25,145 bases of DNA. It comes from Natrialbaceae archaeon. Its GTDB lineage: Archaea > Halobacteriota > Halobacteria > Halobacteriales > Natrialbaceae. Of this stretch, positions 1 through 7,933 are shown piece by piece. A program made the position numbers and the translations under genes. Below the pieces are notes generated by a model. It worked only from the letters and a program-made list of their open reading frames with translations, was not told the origin of the DNA and did no database searches. The stretch is taken from contig PUKM01000131.1 of NCBI GenBank assembly GCA_003552325.1, positions 1 to 25,145 of the forward strand. The letters are read 5' to 3'. Position 1 is the first letter of the stretch. Every line of letters begins with the position of its first letter.

Positions 1-1073
1 AACCGACCCAGGTACTCTCCCGCGAGGTTGCCGACGAAGAGGTCACCCTCCCACTCGGGGAAGGCGTCTCCGTCGTAAAACGTCATCCCCGCCGGGGGGA
101 AGCCGCCGGTGTTGCACTCCCAGTAGTAGACGGGGTCGACCACGTCGTCGAGGTCCTGTGGCTCCTCACCGACGGGGTCGTCGGTGTCGTACGTACAGCC
201 GGTGTGTGCGATCGGCCAGCCGTAGTTCCCCCCGGCCTCGAGCACGTTGAGTTCGTCGCCATCCTGTTCGCCGTGTTCGCTCTGCCAGAGGTCGCCCGTT
301 TCAGGGTGAACGGTCATCCCCTGGACGTTCCGATGGCCGTAGGTGAAGATGGCGTCGACCACGTCATCGTCGTCGACGAACGGGTTGTCGTCGGGCACGC
401 TCCCATCCGCCTCGAGGCGAAGCGTCGCGCCGTGTTCACTGTCGGTATCCTGCGAAATGTGGTCCTCGCTGAAGTCCTTCGATTGGCGGTCACCCGTGGT
501 GACGTAGACGAAGCCGTCGTTGTCGAAAATCACCCGAGAGCCGAAGTGTCCCGCCGCGAACTCGTCGCTGTTGTTGTCGATGTAGGGCTCGACAGCGTGC
601 AGTTCTTCGAACCCCTCGAGTGCCGGACCGTCAGGGTCGAACTCGCCACGGCCGAGGCAGGTCGTCGACTCACCCTCGTCGTTCGTGCTGACGTACGTCA
701 GGTAGACCCAGGGCTCGTCGGGATAGTCCGGGTGGAGTTCGACGTCCATCAGTCCCCCCTGGCCGGCACCGTCGACGTCCGGAACGCCGTCGATTTCCTC
801 GAGGTCGCCGGACTCGAGGGTGCCTATTTGCATGGTCCCCCCAAGTTCGGTGATGAGTAACTCCTGTCCTTCGGGGAGAAAGGCGAGACCCCACGGGCTA
901 TCGAGCCCCTCGAGCGGGGTCTCGAACTCGAAGCCATCCGCTGGTGGTGGCGGCTCGGCATTGCGGAGCCCCGTGAGGTCCTCGATGGTGTTGAGACAGC
1001 CGGCGAAGGCGGTGAGCAGCCCGCCACCGCCGGCGGCGAGCAGTTGTCGTCGCGATGGAGGGGAGGATGTCAT
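1..1073 (-). CDS. PQQ-dependent sugar dehydrogenase, Tat lipoprotein (3' end beyond window)
   Basis: The protein is a soluble-glucose-dehydrogenase/YliI-like six-bladed propeller, expected to oxidise aldose sugars outside the cell using PQQ. About 357 residues are present and the C-terminus lies beyond the left edge. The ATG is the complement of 1071-1073. The N-terminus has a twin-arginine motif (SRRQLL, residues 7-12), a short hydrophobic stretch and a lipobox AFAGC ending at Cys26, so Tat export and lipid anchoring are expected. Family motifs follow in order: SPWGLAFLP; GGLMDVELHP; AGHFGSR, whose His matches the usual catalytic base; YVTTGDR; GHRNVQGM; SEHGEQDGDELN; and GGNYGWP. It is divergent from the DUF255 gene at 1198. 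The fold and family are well supported. The actual sugar substrate is not visible, and whether this organism has PQQ is unknown from the window. Confidence 0.9.
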   Translation of the reverse strand, partial: MTSSPPSRRQLLAAGGGGLLTAFAGCLNTIEDLTGLRNAEPPPPADGFEFETPLEGLDSPWGLAFLPEGQELLITELGGTMQIGTLESGDLEEIDGVPDVDGAGQGGLMDVELHPDYPDEPWVYLTYVSTNDEGESTTCLGRGEFDPDGPALEGFEELHAVEPYIDNNSDEFAAGHFGSRVIFDNDGFVYVTTGDRQSKDFSEDHISQDTDSEHGATLRLEADGSVPDDNPFVDDDDVVDAIFTYGHRNVQGMTVHPETGDLWQSEHGEQDGDELNVLEAGGNYGWPIAHTGCTYDTDDPVGEEPQDLDDVVDPVYYWECNTGGFPPAGMTFYDGDAFPEWEGDLFVGNLAGEYLGR

Positions 1074-1169
1074 TGGGCGGTCACGTCTGAAGAGTCTATG
1101 GCCTCAGCCGTCATCATGATTCGGGTCTCGGACACCGTGTAGGGGTTCCGTACCGCTCGGGTGAAGGTG

Positions 1170-1175
1170 TTTTAC
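1170..1175 (+). promoter_or_regulatory. TATA-like element of the DUF255 gene
   Basis: TTTTAC lies 23-28 nt before the ATG at 1198. That spacing gives a nearly leaderless transcript, as is usual in haloarchaea, and no Shine-Dalgarno sequence is seen. Confidence 0.5.
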
Positions 1176-1197
1176 CCGTTCCGTTCGTACGCCGGGT

Positions 1198-3351
1198 ATG
1201 CACACGCCGACCCAGCGTAACCGGCTCGCCGACGCCGCCAGCCCGTACTTGCGCCAGCACGCCGACAATCCGGTCAACTGGCAGCCCTGGGACGAAGCGG
1301 CCCTCGAGACGGCTCGTGAGCACGACGTGCCGATTTTTCTCTCGATCGGGTACTCCGCCTGTCACTGGTGTCACGTCATGGAAGACGAGAGCTTCGCCGA
1401 CGAGACCGTCGCCGAGCGGTTGAACGAGGGATTCGTTCCGATCAAAGTCGACCGCGAGGAACGCCCGGACGTCGACAGTATCTACATGACGGTCTGTCAA
1501 CTCGTGACGGGGCGCGGTGGCTGGCCGCTTTCGGCCTGGCTCACCCCGGACGGCCGCCCCTTCTACGTTGGAACTTACTTCCCGAAGGAGCCCCAGCGGG
1601 GGATGCCAGGCTTCCTCGATCTCCTCGAGAACATCAGTCACTCCTGGGAAACCGATCGCGAGGAGATGGAAAACCGGGCCGACCAGTGGACGGCTGCGGC
1701 GACTGACAGGCTCGAGCGGACGCCGTCGCCACCGGAGTCGATGGACGACCAGGAGGCGGGAGCCCTGCTCGAGGAGGCCGCCAACATGGCGCTTCGTGGT
1801 GTCGACGAGCAGTACGGCGGCTGGGGTCCAGACGGGCCGAAGTTCCCCCAGGCGGCCCGACTGCACGTCCTCTTGCGGGCCGCCGACCGAACCGGTCGCC
1901 CGGCGTTCCTCGAGGCGGCGACGAACACGCTCGACGCGATGGCTCGAGGCGGCCTCTACGACCACGTTGGCGACGGCTTCCACCGGTACTGTGTCGACCG
2001 TGACTGGACCGTCCCCCACTTCGAGAAGATGCTGTACGACAACGCGGCATTGACGCGAGCGTATCTTGCCGGCTATCAGGCCACCGGCAACGAGTCGTAT
2101 GCCGATGTTGCCCGGCGAACACTCTCGTTCGTCGACCGGGAACTAACTCACGAGGATGGAGGCTTTTTCAGCACCCTCGACGCCCAAAGTGGAACCCCTG
2201 ACGGGGAACACGAGGAAGGCGCGTTCTACGTCTGGACACCCGACACGATTAGCGAGGCACTCGAGGAAGCCGATGTGGGGGACGTCATCGACCACGAGAC
2301 GGCCACGCAACTGGTCTGTGACCGATACGGCGTCCGGGAGTCGGGGAATTTCGAGGGCCAGACCGTCCTGACGCTCGCGACCACACGCGAGGACCTGGCC
2401 GACCACTCCGACCTCGAGCGAGAGGCTGTGGATCAGCTGCTCGAGGATGCACGCGAGGCGTTGTTCGAGGCACGCGAAACACGGCCACGGCCACGCCGGG
2501 ACGAAAAGGTTCTGGCGAGCTGGAACGGGCTGATGATCGCGGCGTTCGCGGAGGCGTCGCTCGTGCTCGGCGACGAGCAGTATGGGGAAACCGCAACAGC
2601 GGCCCTCGAGTTCGTTCGCGATCACCTTTGGGATGCGGAGTCGAACACGCTCTCACGACGATACGAGGGTGGCGAGGTAGGTATCGACGGCTACCTCGAG
2701 GACTACGCGTTCCTCGCTCGAGGGGCACTCACCTGCTACGAGGCGACGGGCGACCTCGAGCCGCTCTCGTTCGCGCTCGACCTCGCGAGTGCCATCGAGG
2801 CGGAGTTTTGGGACGCGGAGGCGGAAACGCTCTACTTCACCCCGAAAAGTGGCGAGGACCTCGTGACCCGACCACAGGAACTCACCGACGCCTCGACCCC
2901 GTCGTCGTCGGGCGTCGCGGTCGAGGTATTGGCCGCCCTCGATCACCTCGCCGAAAACGCCTTCGGGGAACTCGCCGACGCCGTACTCGAGACGCACCGA
3001 CCCCGACTGCGGGCCAGCCCGCTCGAGTACACGACGCTCTGTTTGGCGGCCGATACCGCCGAAACCGGCCTTGTCGAGGTGACAGTCGCGGCCGAGACCG
3101 TCCCCAGGGAGTGGCGGGAGACACTCGGTCGAACCTACCTGCCCGACAGACTCCTGGCACGGCGGCCACCGACGGCGGCAGGCCTCGAGGGCTGGCTCGA
3201 GCGCCTCGAATTATCGGAACCGCCAGCGATTTGGGCGGGCCGAGAAGCCGAAGACGGCGAGCCGACGGTATACGTCTGTCAACACCGGACCTGCTCGCCG
3301 CCAGCCCTGGACATCGAGGACGCGCTCGCGTGGCTGCTCGAGGGAGCCTGA
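1198..3351 (+). CDS. YyaL/DUF255 family protein: thioredoxin-like domain plus alpha/alpha barrel
   Basis: This 717-residue protein belongs to the YyaL/SPATA20 (DUF255) family, which occurs in all domains of life with no settled biochemical role. Residues 1 to about 165 are the thioredoxin-like domain. It starts with the family signature around SPYLRQHADNPVNW and carries the redox-like motif CHWC at 55-58, followed by DREERPDVD and the GGWPLSAWLTPDGRPF block. The remainder resembles the six-hairpin glycosidase fold (for example KFPQAARLHVLL, VPHFEKMLYDNA, LASWNGLMIAAFAEA), and it ends in the usual QHRTCSPPALD segment. Length is typical for the family. It faces the PQQ dehydrogenase divergently and is followed convergently by a small thioredoxin. 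The family is certain; a role as a thiol oxidoreductase or sugar-binding protein is inference. Confidence 0.93.
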   Translation: MHTPTQRNRLADAASPYLRQHADNPVNWQPWDEAALETAREHDVPIFLSIGYSACHWCHVMEDESFADETVAERLNEGFVPIKVDREERPDVDSIYMTVCQLVTGRGGWPLSAWLTPDGRPFYVGTYFPKEPQRGMPGFLDLLENISHSWETDREEMENRADQWTAAATDRLERTPSPPESMDDQEAGALLEEAANMALRGVDEQYGGWGPDGPKFPQAARLHVLLRAADRTGRPAFLEAATNTLDAMARGGLYDHVGDGFHRYCVDRDWTVPHFEKMLYDNAALTRAYLAGYQATGNESYADVARRTLSFVDRELTHEDGGFFSTLDAQSGTPDGEHEEGAFYVWTPDTISEALEEADVGDVIDHETATQLVCDRYGVRESGNFEGQTVLTLATTREDLADHSDLEREAVDQLLEDAREALFEARETRPRPRRDEKVLASWNGLMIAAFAEASLVLGDEQYGETATAALEFVRDHLWDAESNTLSRRYEGGEVGIDGYLEDYAFLARGALTCYEATGDLEPLSFALDLASAIEAEFWDAEAETLYFTPKSGEDLVTRPQELTDASTPSSSGVAVEVLAALDHLAENAFGELADAVLETHRPRLRASPLEYTTLCLAADTAETGLVEVTVAAETVPREWRETLGRTYLPDRLLARRPPTAAGLEGWLERLELSEPPAIWAGREAEDGEPTVYVCQHRTCSPPALDIEDALAWLLEGA

Positions 3352-3393
3352 TCCTCGATCTGATGGATAAGGAGTTCGTGTACGCTCTTCCCG

Positions 3394-3774
3394 CTATTCC
3401 GTCTCGAGCGCGTCCTCGATTTCTTCCGCGAGAGACACCGCCGGTGGGAGCGGTTCGCTTTCGACGAACCGGGCGACTTCGGTGCCGTCGTCGGCTTCGA
3501 CGACGATCGTTGGGATGTACTCTATCTCGTACTCGTCGACCTTAGGGCCCTGTTTGTCGGTATCGAGCGCGATGTCTTCGATGCGCTCGTCGGGAATCTC
3601 CGCGGCCTCGAGTGCGGCCCCGAAATCCGGGAGCAGGGCGCGACAGTCCTTACACCAGTCGCCGCCCCAGATCAGGTAGGTGAGGTCGTCGCGGTGGGCC
3701 GCGAGCGTGTCGACGGTGTCTTCGTAGGAGGCGCTGTCCCAGGTCGGGTTCGGTCGCATGGTCTCGAGCGTCAT
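3394..3774 (-). CDS. Thioredoxin family protein with WCKDC active site
   Basis: A 126-residue cytoplasmic thioredoxin-fold protein with no signal peptide. The active site reads WCKDC, with cysteines at 41 and 44, rather than the classical WCGPC, and a cis-proline lies in the EYIPTIVV segment. The KD between the cysteines and the acidic surface place it in the haloarchaeal thioredoxin-like branch, not among the main reductase-coupled thioredoxins. The start at 3774 (MTLETM) is favoured over the inner Met because a TTAAG element sits 25-29 nt upstream at 3799-3803. It converges on the DUF255 gene with a 42-nt gap. It probably acts as a dithiol reductant or TlpA-like adaptor; partners cannot be told from sequence. 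Confidence 0.88.
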   Translation of the reverse strand: MTLETMRPNPTWDSASYEDTVDTLAAHRDDLTYLIWGGDWCKDCRALLPDFGAALEAAEIPDERIEDIALDTDKQGPKVDEYEIEYIPTIVVEADDGTEVARFVESEPLPPAVSLAEEIEDALETE

Positions 3775-3796
3775 GGCTCCGTGTTACGACGCCACC

Positions 3797-3804
3797 GGCT
3801 TAAC
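3797..3804 (-). promoter_or_regulatory. TATA-like element of the thioredoxin gene
   Basis: On the reverse strand GGTTAAGCC is centred about 27 nt before the ATG at 3774. This position supports that start and leaderless transcription. Confidence 0.45.
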
Positions 3805-3874
3805 CGACGCGTTCGATCCTACATTCTGTCGGCACCTCTTGCTCTGTCGACACGACATCGGGCCACAGGTAAGC

Positions 3875-3886
3875 ACGCTTAAGCGT
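3875..3886 (+). promoter_or_regulatory. Perfect 12-bp palindrome over the hisC TATA position
   Basis: ACGCTTAAGCGT is an exact palindrome whose central CTTAAG lies about 25-30 nt before the hisC ATG at 3907, exactly where the TATA box is expected. It could be simply the TATA box, or an operator that overlaps it. Repressor binding is inference. Confidence 0.45.
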
Positions 3887-3906
3887 CGCGACGAAAAGGG
3901 TCCCGT

Positions 3907-5019
3907 ATGCACCCACGTGACCTGTCCGACCACGTCGCCTACCAGGCGGGTCGAGGCATCGAGGAAGTTGCCCGCGAACTCGGGCGCGACCCGGCAGAGT
4001 TCGTCAAACTCGCCTCGAACGAGAACGCCCTCGGTCCATCGCCCGCCGCGGTCGAGGCCATCGAAGCCGCCGCTCACGGCGTGAGTTCGTACCCGAAAGC
4101 AGCCCACGCCGACCTGACCGGTGCGATTGCTGACCGGTGGGACGTCACCGCCTCCCAGGTGTGGCTGGCCAACGGCGGCGATGGCGTCATCGATTATCTC
4201 TCGAGAGCCATGCTCGAGCCAGGGGACACGATTCTCGTCCCTTCACCCGGGTTCGCCTACTACGGCATGAGCGCCCGGTTCCATCACGGCGACGTCGCTG
4301 AATACCCCCTCGAGCGCGAGGCCGACTTCGCACAGGACGCCGAAACCGTGCTCGAGGCCTACGACGGCGAACGGATGATTTATCTCACCAGTCCGCACAA
4401 TCCATCGGGATCGACGATCTCGCTCGAGGCGGTCGAACAGATCGCCAGTAAGACCGCAGACGACACGCTCGTCGTCGTCGACGAGGCCTACGGCGAGTTC
4501 GCCGAGATCGACAGCGCGCTCACGCTTATCGAGGGTCGGGCTGGCTTCGAGGCCCGTGACGACGTGGCCGTCCTCCGGACGTTCTCGAAAGCGTACGGCC
4601 TCGCCGGTCTCCGACTCGGTTACGGCCTGGTTCCGGAGGAGTGGGCTGACGCCTACGCCCGGGTGAACACGCCATTCGCCGCGAGCGAACTCGCCTGCCG
4701 GGCAGGATTGGCCGCCCTCGAGGACGAGACACACGTCGAGCGGACGGTCGAGACCGTCGAAGCCGCACGGGAAACCATGACCGAGGCAATCGACGCCCAC
4801 GTGTGGCCGAGTGCGGGTAACTTCGTCCTCGTCGACGTGGGGGAAGCGACCCCCGTCGCCGAAGCCATGCAAGAGGCGGGCGTGATCGTCCGTGACTGCA
4901 CCAGCTTCGGCCTCCCAGGGTGCATCCGGATTACCTGTGGAACGGCCACCGAGACCCAGCGCGCCGTCGAGACGCTCAACGAGATCCTCGAGGCCAGATC
5001 CGAGGTGGGCACGTCGTGA
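3907..5019 (+). CDS. hisC: Histidinol-phosphate aminotransferase
   Basis: A PLP-dependent class I/II aminotransferase of 370 residues. It converts imidazole acetol phosphate plus glutamate to histidinol phosphate and 2-oxoglutarate in histidine biosynthesis. Visible motifs are KLASNENALGPSP near the N-terminus, the substrate loop SPHNPSG (162-168), VVDEAYGEF (190-198) with the cofactor Asp and Tyr, and the Schiff-base lysine K228 in RTFSKAYGLAGLRLGYG. The C-terminal arginine region GCIRITCGT is present. The length is standard for HisC. The stop codon overlaps the GTG start of the downstream NMP kinase by 4 nt, making it the first gene of a three-gene operon. No other his genes are in the window. 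An alternative such as aromatic aminotransferase is less likely but cannot be excluded by motifs alone. Confidence 0.93.
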   Translation: MHPRDLSDHVAYQAGRGIEEVARELGRDPAEFVKLASNENALGPSPAAVEAIEAAAHGVSSYPKAAHADLTGAIADRWDVTASQVWLANGGDGVIDYLSRAMLEPGDTILVPSPGFAYYGMSARFHHGDVAEYPLEREADFAQDAETVLEAYDGERMIYLTSPHNPSGSTISLEAVEQIASKTADDTLVVVDEAYGEFAEIDSALTLIEGRAGFEARDDVAVLRTFSKAYGLAGLRLGYGLVPEEWADAYARVNTPFAASELACRAGLAALEDETHVERTVETVEAARETMTEAIDAHVWPSAGNFVLVDVGEATPVAEAMQEAGVIVRDCTSFGLPGCIRITCGTATETQRAVETLNEILEARSEVGTS

Positions 5020-5546
5020 GAGTCGCGGTGACGGGCACCCCGGGAACCGGCAAAACCACCGCGACGCGGACACTCGAGCAACGGGATGACTTCGATAGTT
5101 CCATCGTGCACCTCAACGAGGTCCTCGAGCGCGAAAGGTTCTACACCGACATCGACGACGCTCGTGAGAGCAAGGTCGCCGACCTCGAGGCCCTCGAGGA
5201 GTGGCTCGAGTCGGCCCACGGGAACGAGGACGTGGTCGTCGACTCCCATCTCGCACATCACTTTCCAGCCGACCGCGTTGCCGTTCTTCGGTGTGCTCCC
5301 AGGGTTCTCGAACGCCGGTTGCTCGAGCGCGGGGAATCCGCGTCGAAAGCTCGCGAAAACGCAGAAAGCGAGGCCCTGGACGTCATCCTCACCGAGGCTG
5401 TCGACGCACACGGCCTCGAGTCGGTGTACGAAATCGAGACGACCGACCGCGATCCCGATGCGGTTGCCGACGCTCTCGAGGCGGTCTGTCTGGGTGATCG
5501 CGAACCAAGTGCAGGCACCGTCGACTACGTGGGGTATCTCACATGA
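5016..5546 (+). CDS. Adenylate kinase-like NMP kinase (Fap7/AK6 type)
   Basis: A P-loop nucleoside-monophosphate kinase of 176 residues. The start is a GTG at 5016 that overlaps the hisC stop (GTGA). It is chosen because it puts the Walker A motif GTPGTGKT at residues 7-14, the normal position for the AK6/Fap7 (hCINAP) family. Other marks are the D-S-H-L-A-H segment typical of this family and the arginine-rich lid region RRLLERGESASKARENAESE. Archaeal and eukaryotic relatives have adenylate kinase/ATPase activity, and Fap7 assists small-subunit rRNA processing with uS11. Its stop overlaps the next ATG by 4 nt (ATGA at 5543), so the genes are probably translationally coupled. Family assignment is firm; a ribosome-assembly role here is from family knowledge. 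Confidence 0.88.
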   Translation: MRVAVTGTPGTGKTTATRTLEQRDDFDSSIVHLNEVLERERFYTDIDDARESKVADLEALEEWLESAHGNEDVVVDSHLAHHFPADRVAVLRCAPRVLERRLLERGESASKARENAESEALDVILTEAVDAHGLESVYEIETTDRDPDAVADALEAVCLGDREPSAGTVDYVGYLT

Positions 5547-6157
5547 CACTGGATAAGCTCCGTCCGTACGTCTCGCGGTTTCTGGATCCGTTCGTCCACG
5601 GCTTCGATAGAATCGGCATGGGGCCGGATGGCGTAAGCGTCATCGCCGGTGTGATGGCCGTGGCCGCCGCGCTCGCGTTCTACCTCGGCGGCGTTGCCGC
5701 GCCGGTCTGGTACGCCGTGGCCGCTGGGCTCGTCTTCTTGAACGGCTGGCTCGACGTCGTTGATGGAGCCTTAGCACGCGAGCAAGGTGTCGCTTCGCCG
5801 GCAGGTGACCTGCTGGATCACGTCCTCGATCGGTACGCCGACATCGTCATCATTGGCGGCCTCGCTGCCGGTATCGGTGAGTACTGGCTCGGATTCTTGG
5901 CCGTGACGGGTGTCGTCATGACGTCCTATCTCGGGACGCAGGCCCAGGCCGTCGGTCTCGATCGCGTCTATGGCGGGCTCGTCGGCAGAGCCGACCGACT
6001 GGCCATCATCGGTGTCGTTGGCTTTCTCGCCTACCCGCTCGCCGGGGCGGACGCTGGCGGGTTTGACGCGATCGGCTGGTTGCTCATCTTCCTCGCCGTC
6101 GTCGGCCACCTCACTGCACTCCAACGGTTCGTCTACGCCTGGAACGCACTCGAGTGA
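5543..6157 (+). CDS. CDP-alcohol phosphatidyltransferase (archaetidylinositol-phosphate-synthase-like)
   Basis: A 204-residue integral membrane enzyme that moves a phospho-alcohol from a CDP-linked donor. The full catalytic signature is present: D71, D74-G75, A78-R79, G88, D92 and D96 (DxxDGxxAR-x8-GxxxDxxxD). Those aspartates bind the divalent metal. At least four hydrophobic segments are seen, around residues 33-66, 98-118, 119-135 and 160-190. In Euryarchaeota, relatives in this setting make archaetidylinositol phosphate from CDP-archaeol and inositol phosphate, but the acceptor cannot be read from sequence. It overlaps the NMP kinase by 4 nt, as last gene of the hisC operon. Archaetidylserine or archaetidylglycerol phosphate synthase activity is the main alternative. 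Confidence 0.88.
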   Translation: MTLDKLRPYVSRFLDPFVHGFDRIGMGPDGVSVIAGVMAVAAALAFYLGGVAAPVWYAVAAGLVFLNGWLDVVDGALAREQGVASPAGDLLDHVLDRYADIVIIGGLAAGIGEYWLGFLAVTGVVMTSYLGTQAQAVGLDRVYGGLVGRADRLAIIGVVGFLAYPLAGADAGGFDAIGWLLIFLAVVGHLTALQRFVYAWNALE

Positions 6158-6168
6158 CCTCGCCGCAT

Positions 6169-6176
6169 CTTTTATC
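6169..6176 (+). promoter_or_regulatory. TATA element of the MBF1 gene
   Basis: CTTTTATC lies 25-32 nt before the ATG at 6201. It indicates that MBF1 has its own leaderless promoter and is not only part of the hisC operon. Confidence 0.55.
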
Positions 6177-6200
6177 ACGTGGGACGCGTTAGGGTCGACC

Positions 6201-6749
6201 ATGGTTCAGTGCGAGATGTGTGGCGCCGAGACGTCGTCCCCGAAGACCATCAAAGTCGAGGGTGCGAAGCTGGACGTGTGTTCGAACTGCACGGACTTCG
6301 GCACTGAGGTACAAACATCCACCAGCTCGAGCACGTCGACAAAATATTCGACGGGATCGAGCCCGAGCGGTGGCTCATCCGGGGGGTCGACCGCCAGTGG
6401 CGGTGGCACTGGTAGTGGCTCCTCGAGTTCCGGTGGCTCCCGGCGACGGGATATGTTCGACGAAATGGATGAGATCGCCACCGATTACGACGAGCAGATC
6501 CGTAAAGCCAGAGAAGGTCGCGGTCTCAGTCAGTCGGATTTGGCGAACGAACTCAACGAAAAGGCCAGCCTGATCCGCAAACTCGAGCGCGGAGATACCC
6601 TGCCGAGTGATCGTGTCCAACGCAAACTCGAGCGATTCCTCGAGATCGATCTCGGTGGCGGGTCGGGATCACCCGACGATACCGAGTGGGAAGGTGGCTC
6701 CTCCTCGGGGAGTTACACGCTCGGTGACGTCGTCAAACGCAAGGATTGA
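6201..6749 (+). CDS. Archaeal multiprotein bridging factor 1 (zinc ribbon plus HTH)
   Basis: A 182-residue aMBF1. The N-terminal zinc ribbon has cysteine pairs C4/C7 and C27/C30. A low-complexity Ser/Gly/Thr linker (about 38-84) joins it to an XRE/Cro-type helix-turn-helix (about 100-160) with the family motif IRKAREGRGLSQSDLANELNE and LIRKLERG. The tail contains another Gly/Ser-rich stretch and ends in SYTLGDVVKRKD, matching the YTLGD end common in aMBF1. Known archaeal MBF1 is linked to ribosome association, whereas eukaryotic MBF1 is a transcription coactivator. The start at 6201 is fixed by the zinc ribbon and by the TATA element at 6169; the reading frame stays open far upstream, but that stretch lies inside the previous gene. 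Confidence 0.93.
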   Translation: MVQCEMCGAETSSPKTIKVEGAKLDVCSNCTDFGTEVQTSTSSSTSTKYSTGSSPSGGSSGGSTASGGGTGSGSSSSGGSRRRDMFDEMDEIATDYDEQIRKAREGRGLSQSDLANELNEKASLIRKLERGDTLPSDRVQRKLERFLEIDLGGGSGSPDDTEWEGGSSSGSYTLGDVVKRKD

Positions 6750-6775
6750 ACGCCGTCCTTGCTGCACAAGTTCAC

Positions 6776-6800
6776 AGCCGATCCTGATTCGGCTGCTTTT
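6776..6800 (+). terminator. Hairpin plus T-run after MBF1
   Basis: AGCCGA (6776-6781) and TCGGCT (6789-6794) form a 6-bp stem with a 7-nt loop, followed by GCTTTT. It lies 27 nt after the MBF1 stop, between convergent genes, so terminator function is plausible. Confidence 0.4.
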
Positions 6801-6854
6801 CAACTCGCGTCGTGTCGTCCTGATTCGACCGTCCACTGTGACGCGTGTATCCGA

Positions 6855-7199
6855 TCAGGCAGTCCGTACTGCCGACTCGAGTTCACCGCGTTCTTCGAGT
6901 TCGGCGAGGACGTCAGAGCCGCCGACGAACTCGCCGTCGACGTAGGTCTGTGGAATCGTCTCCCAGCCACTGTGTTCGGAGAGGGCCTCACGGAACTCCG
7001 GCAGTGAGTCGAGGACGTCGACGGTTTCGATGTCGTCGCGGTACTGCCCGAGCAGTTCCAGGGCCCGCTGGGAGTACCCACACTGGGGCATAAGTTCGTT
7101 GCCCTTCATGAAGAGGGCGACGTCGTTTTCAGCGATGGTTTCGGCAACGATGTCGTCGACTTCGTCCTGCTCGAGGCTGCTGTTTGGTTGAAACGTCAT
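6855..7199 (-). CDS. Monothiol glutaredoxin, CGYS active site
   Basis: A 114-residue Grx4/GrxD-type glutaredoxin. The signature MKGNELMPQCGYS places the single active-site cysteine at residue 40. The usual CGFS motif is here CGYS. Downstream are WETIPQTYVDGEFVGG, with the cis-Pro loop and the glutathione-contacting GG, and an SDVLAELEERGEL tail. Such proteins carry [2Fe-2S] clusters and take part in iron-sulfur trafficking. Haloarchaea generally use gamma-glutamylcysteine rather than glutathione, so the thiol ligand may differ; that is inference. The start MTFQPN at 7199 is preferred to an upstream in-frame Met at 7226 because the fold begins soon after it. Confidence 0.9.
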   Translation of the reverse strand: MTFQPNSSLEQDEVDDIVAETIAENDVALFMKGNELMPQCGYSQRALELLGQYRDDIETVDVLDSLPEFREALSEHSGWETIPQTYVDGEFVGGSDVLAELEERGELESAVRTA

Positions 7200-7294
7200 G
7201 TAGCGATCTATGGCGGTCACCGTCAAAGGCGTTGCGCCAGCGGGTGGCGACGGAATTGGTCGCTACTGGGGTGTTCGCTTTCGCTCGAGGCCCG

Positions 7295-7933
7295 TCACTC
7301 TTCGGGGCCGACACTGATGACCTGCAACAGCGAGTACACGGGGACGCCCTTGACCTCGTCGACACCCTGTTTGTCGGCGAGCACGACACAGGCGAGGGGT
7401 TCACCTCCTTTGTTGCGGACGGCCTCGATCGTCTCGCGCATGGTAGTCCCGCTCGTGATCGTGTCGTCGACGATGTAACACTCCCGGCCCCGAATAGCGG
7501 CGAAATTGCGTGAGAACGTTCCCCCGAGGTCGTCGATATCACCCTCTTCCCACTGGTGTTTTGCCGGGGTGTACGTCCCGAGGTCCGTCTCGAGTTCGTG
7601 GGCGACGAGGGCAGCAATCGGCCCGCCGGCTTTCTCGATACCGATCGTCAGGTCGACATCCTCACCGTGTTTCGCGAGAAGGTCGGCGAGGGCCTTCGCC
7701 ACGTAGCCCATGCGTTTCGAGTCCCGGCCGATGGCCGACCAGTCGACGTGGACATCCCCACTCGAAGTCTGCTCGTCACCGCTTCTCGAGGGGGTCGTCG
7801 GGGTATCACTCCGTTCGACGAGCCAGGTCGCCGTGTCACGAGAGACGTTCAGTTCGTCCGCGATTTCCCCTTTCGAGAGCCCACGCTCGGCCAGGTCGGC
7901 CGCACTGTCGATGAGATCGTCGACGTTTTTCAT
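7295..7933 (-). CDS. gfcR: GfcR, HTH-phosphoribosyltransferase-like regulator of sugar catabolism
   Basis: A 212-residue protein with an N-terminal helix-turn-helix (about 12-42, SKGEIADELNVSRDTATWLVER), a short Ser/Thr-rich linker (about 43-60), and a PurR/OPRT-like phosphoribosyltransferase domain. The PRPP motif is CYIVDDTITSGTTM at 152-165. In Haloferax volcanii, GfcR activates genes of glucose and fructose degradation, with the PRTase domain thought to sense a metabolite. Its ATG overlaps the stop of glucose dehydrogenase by 4 nt (ATGA, 7930-7933), so the two are co-transcribed and coupled. This neighbourhood supports the regulator assignment over a biosynthetic orotate phosphoribosyltransferase. 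Target sites may lie in the gdh/gnd intergenic region. Confidence 0.92.
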   Translation of the reverse strand: MKNVDDLIDSAADLAERGLSKGEIADELNVSRDTATWLVERSDTPTTPSRSGDEQTSSGDVHVDWSAIGRDSKRMGYVAKALADLLAKHGEDVDLTIGIEKAGGPIAALVAHELETDLGTYTPAKHQWEEGDIDDLGGTFSRNFAAIRGRECYIVDDTITSGTTMRETIEAVRNKGGEPLACVVLADKQGVDEVKGVPVYSLLQVISVGPEE

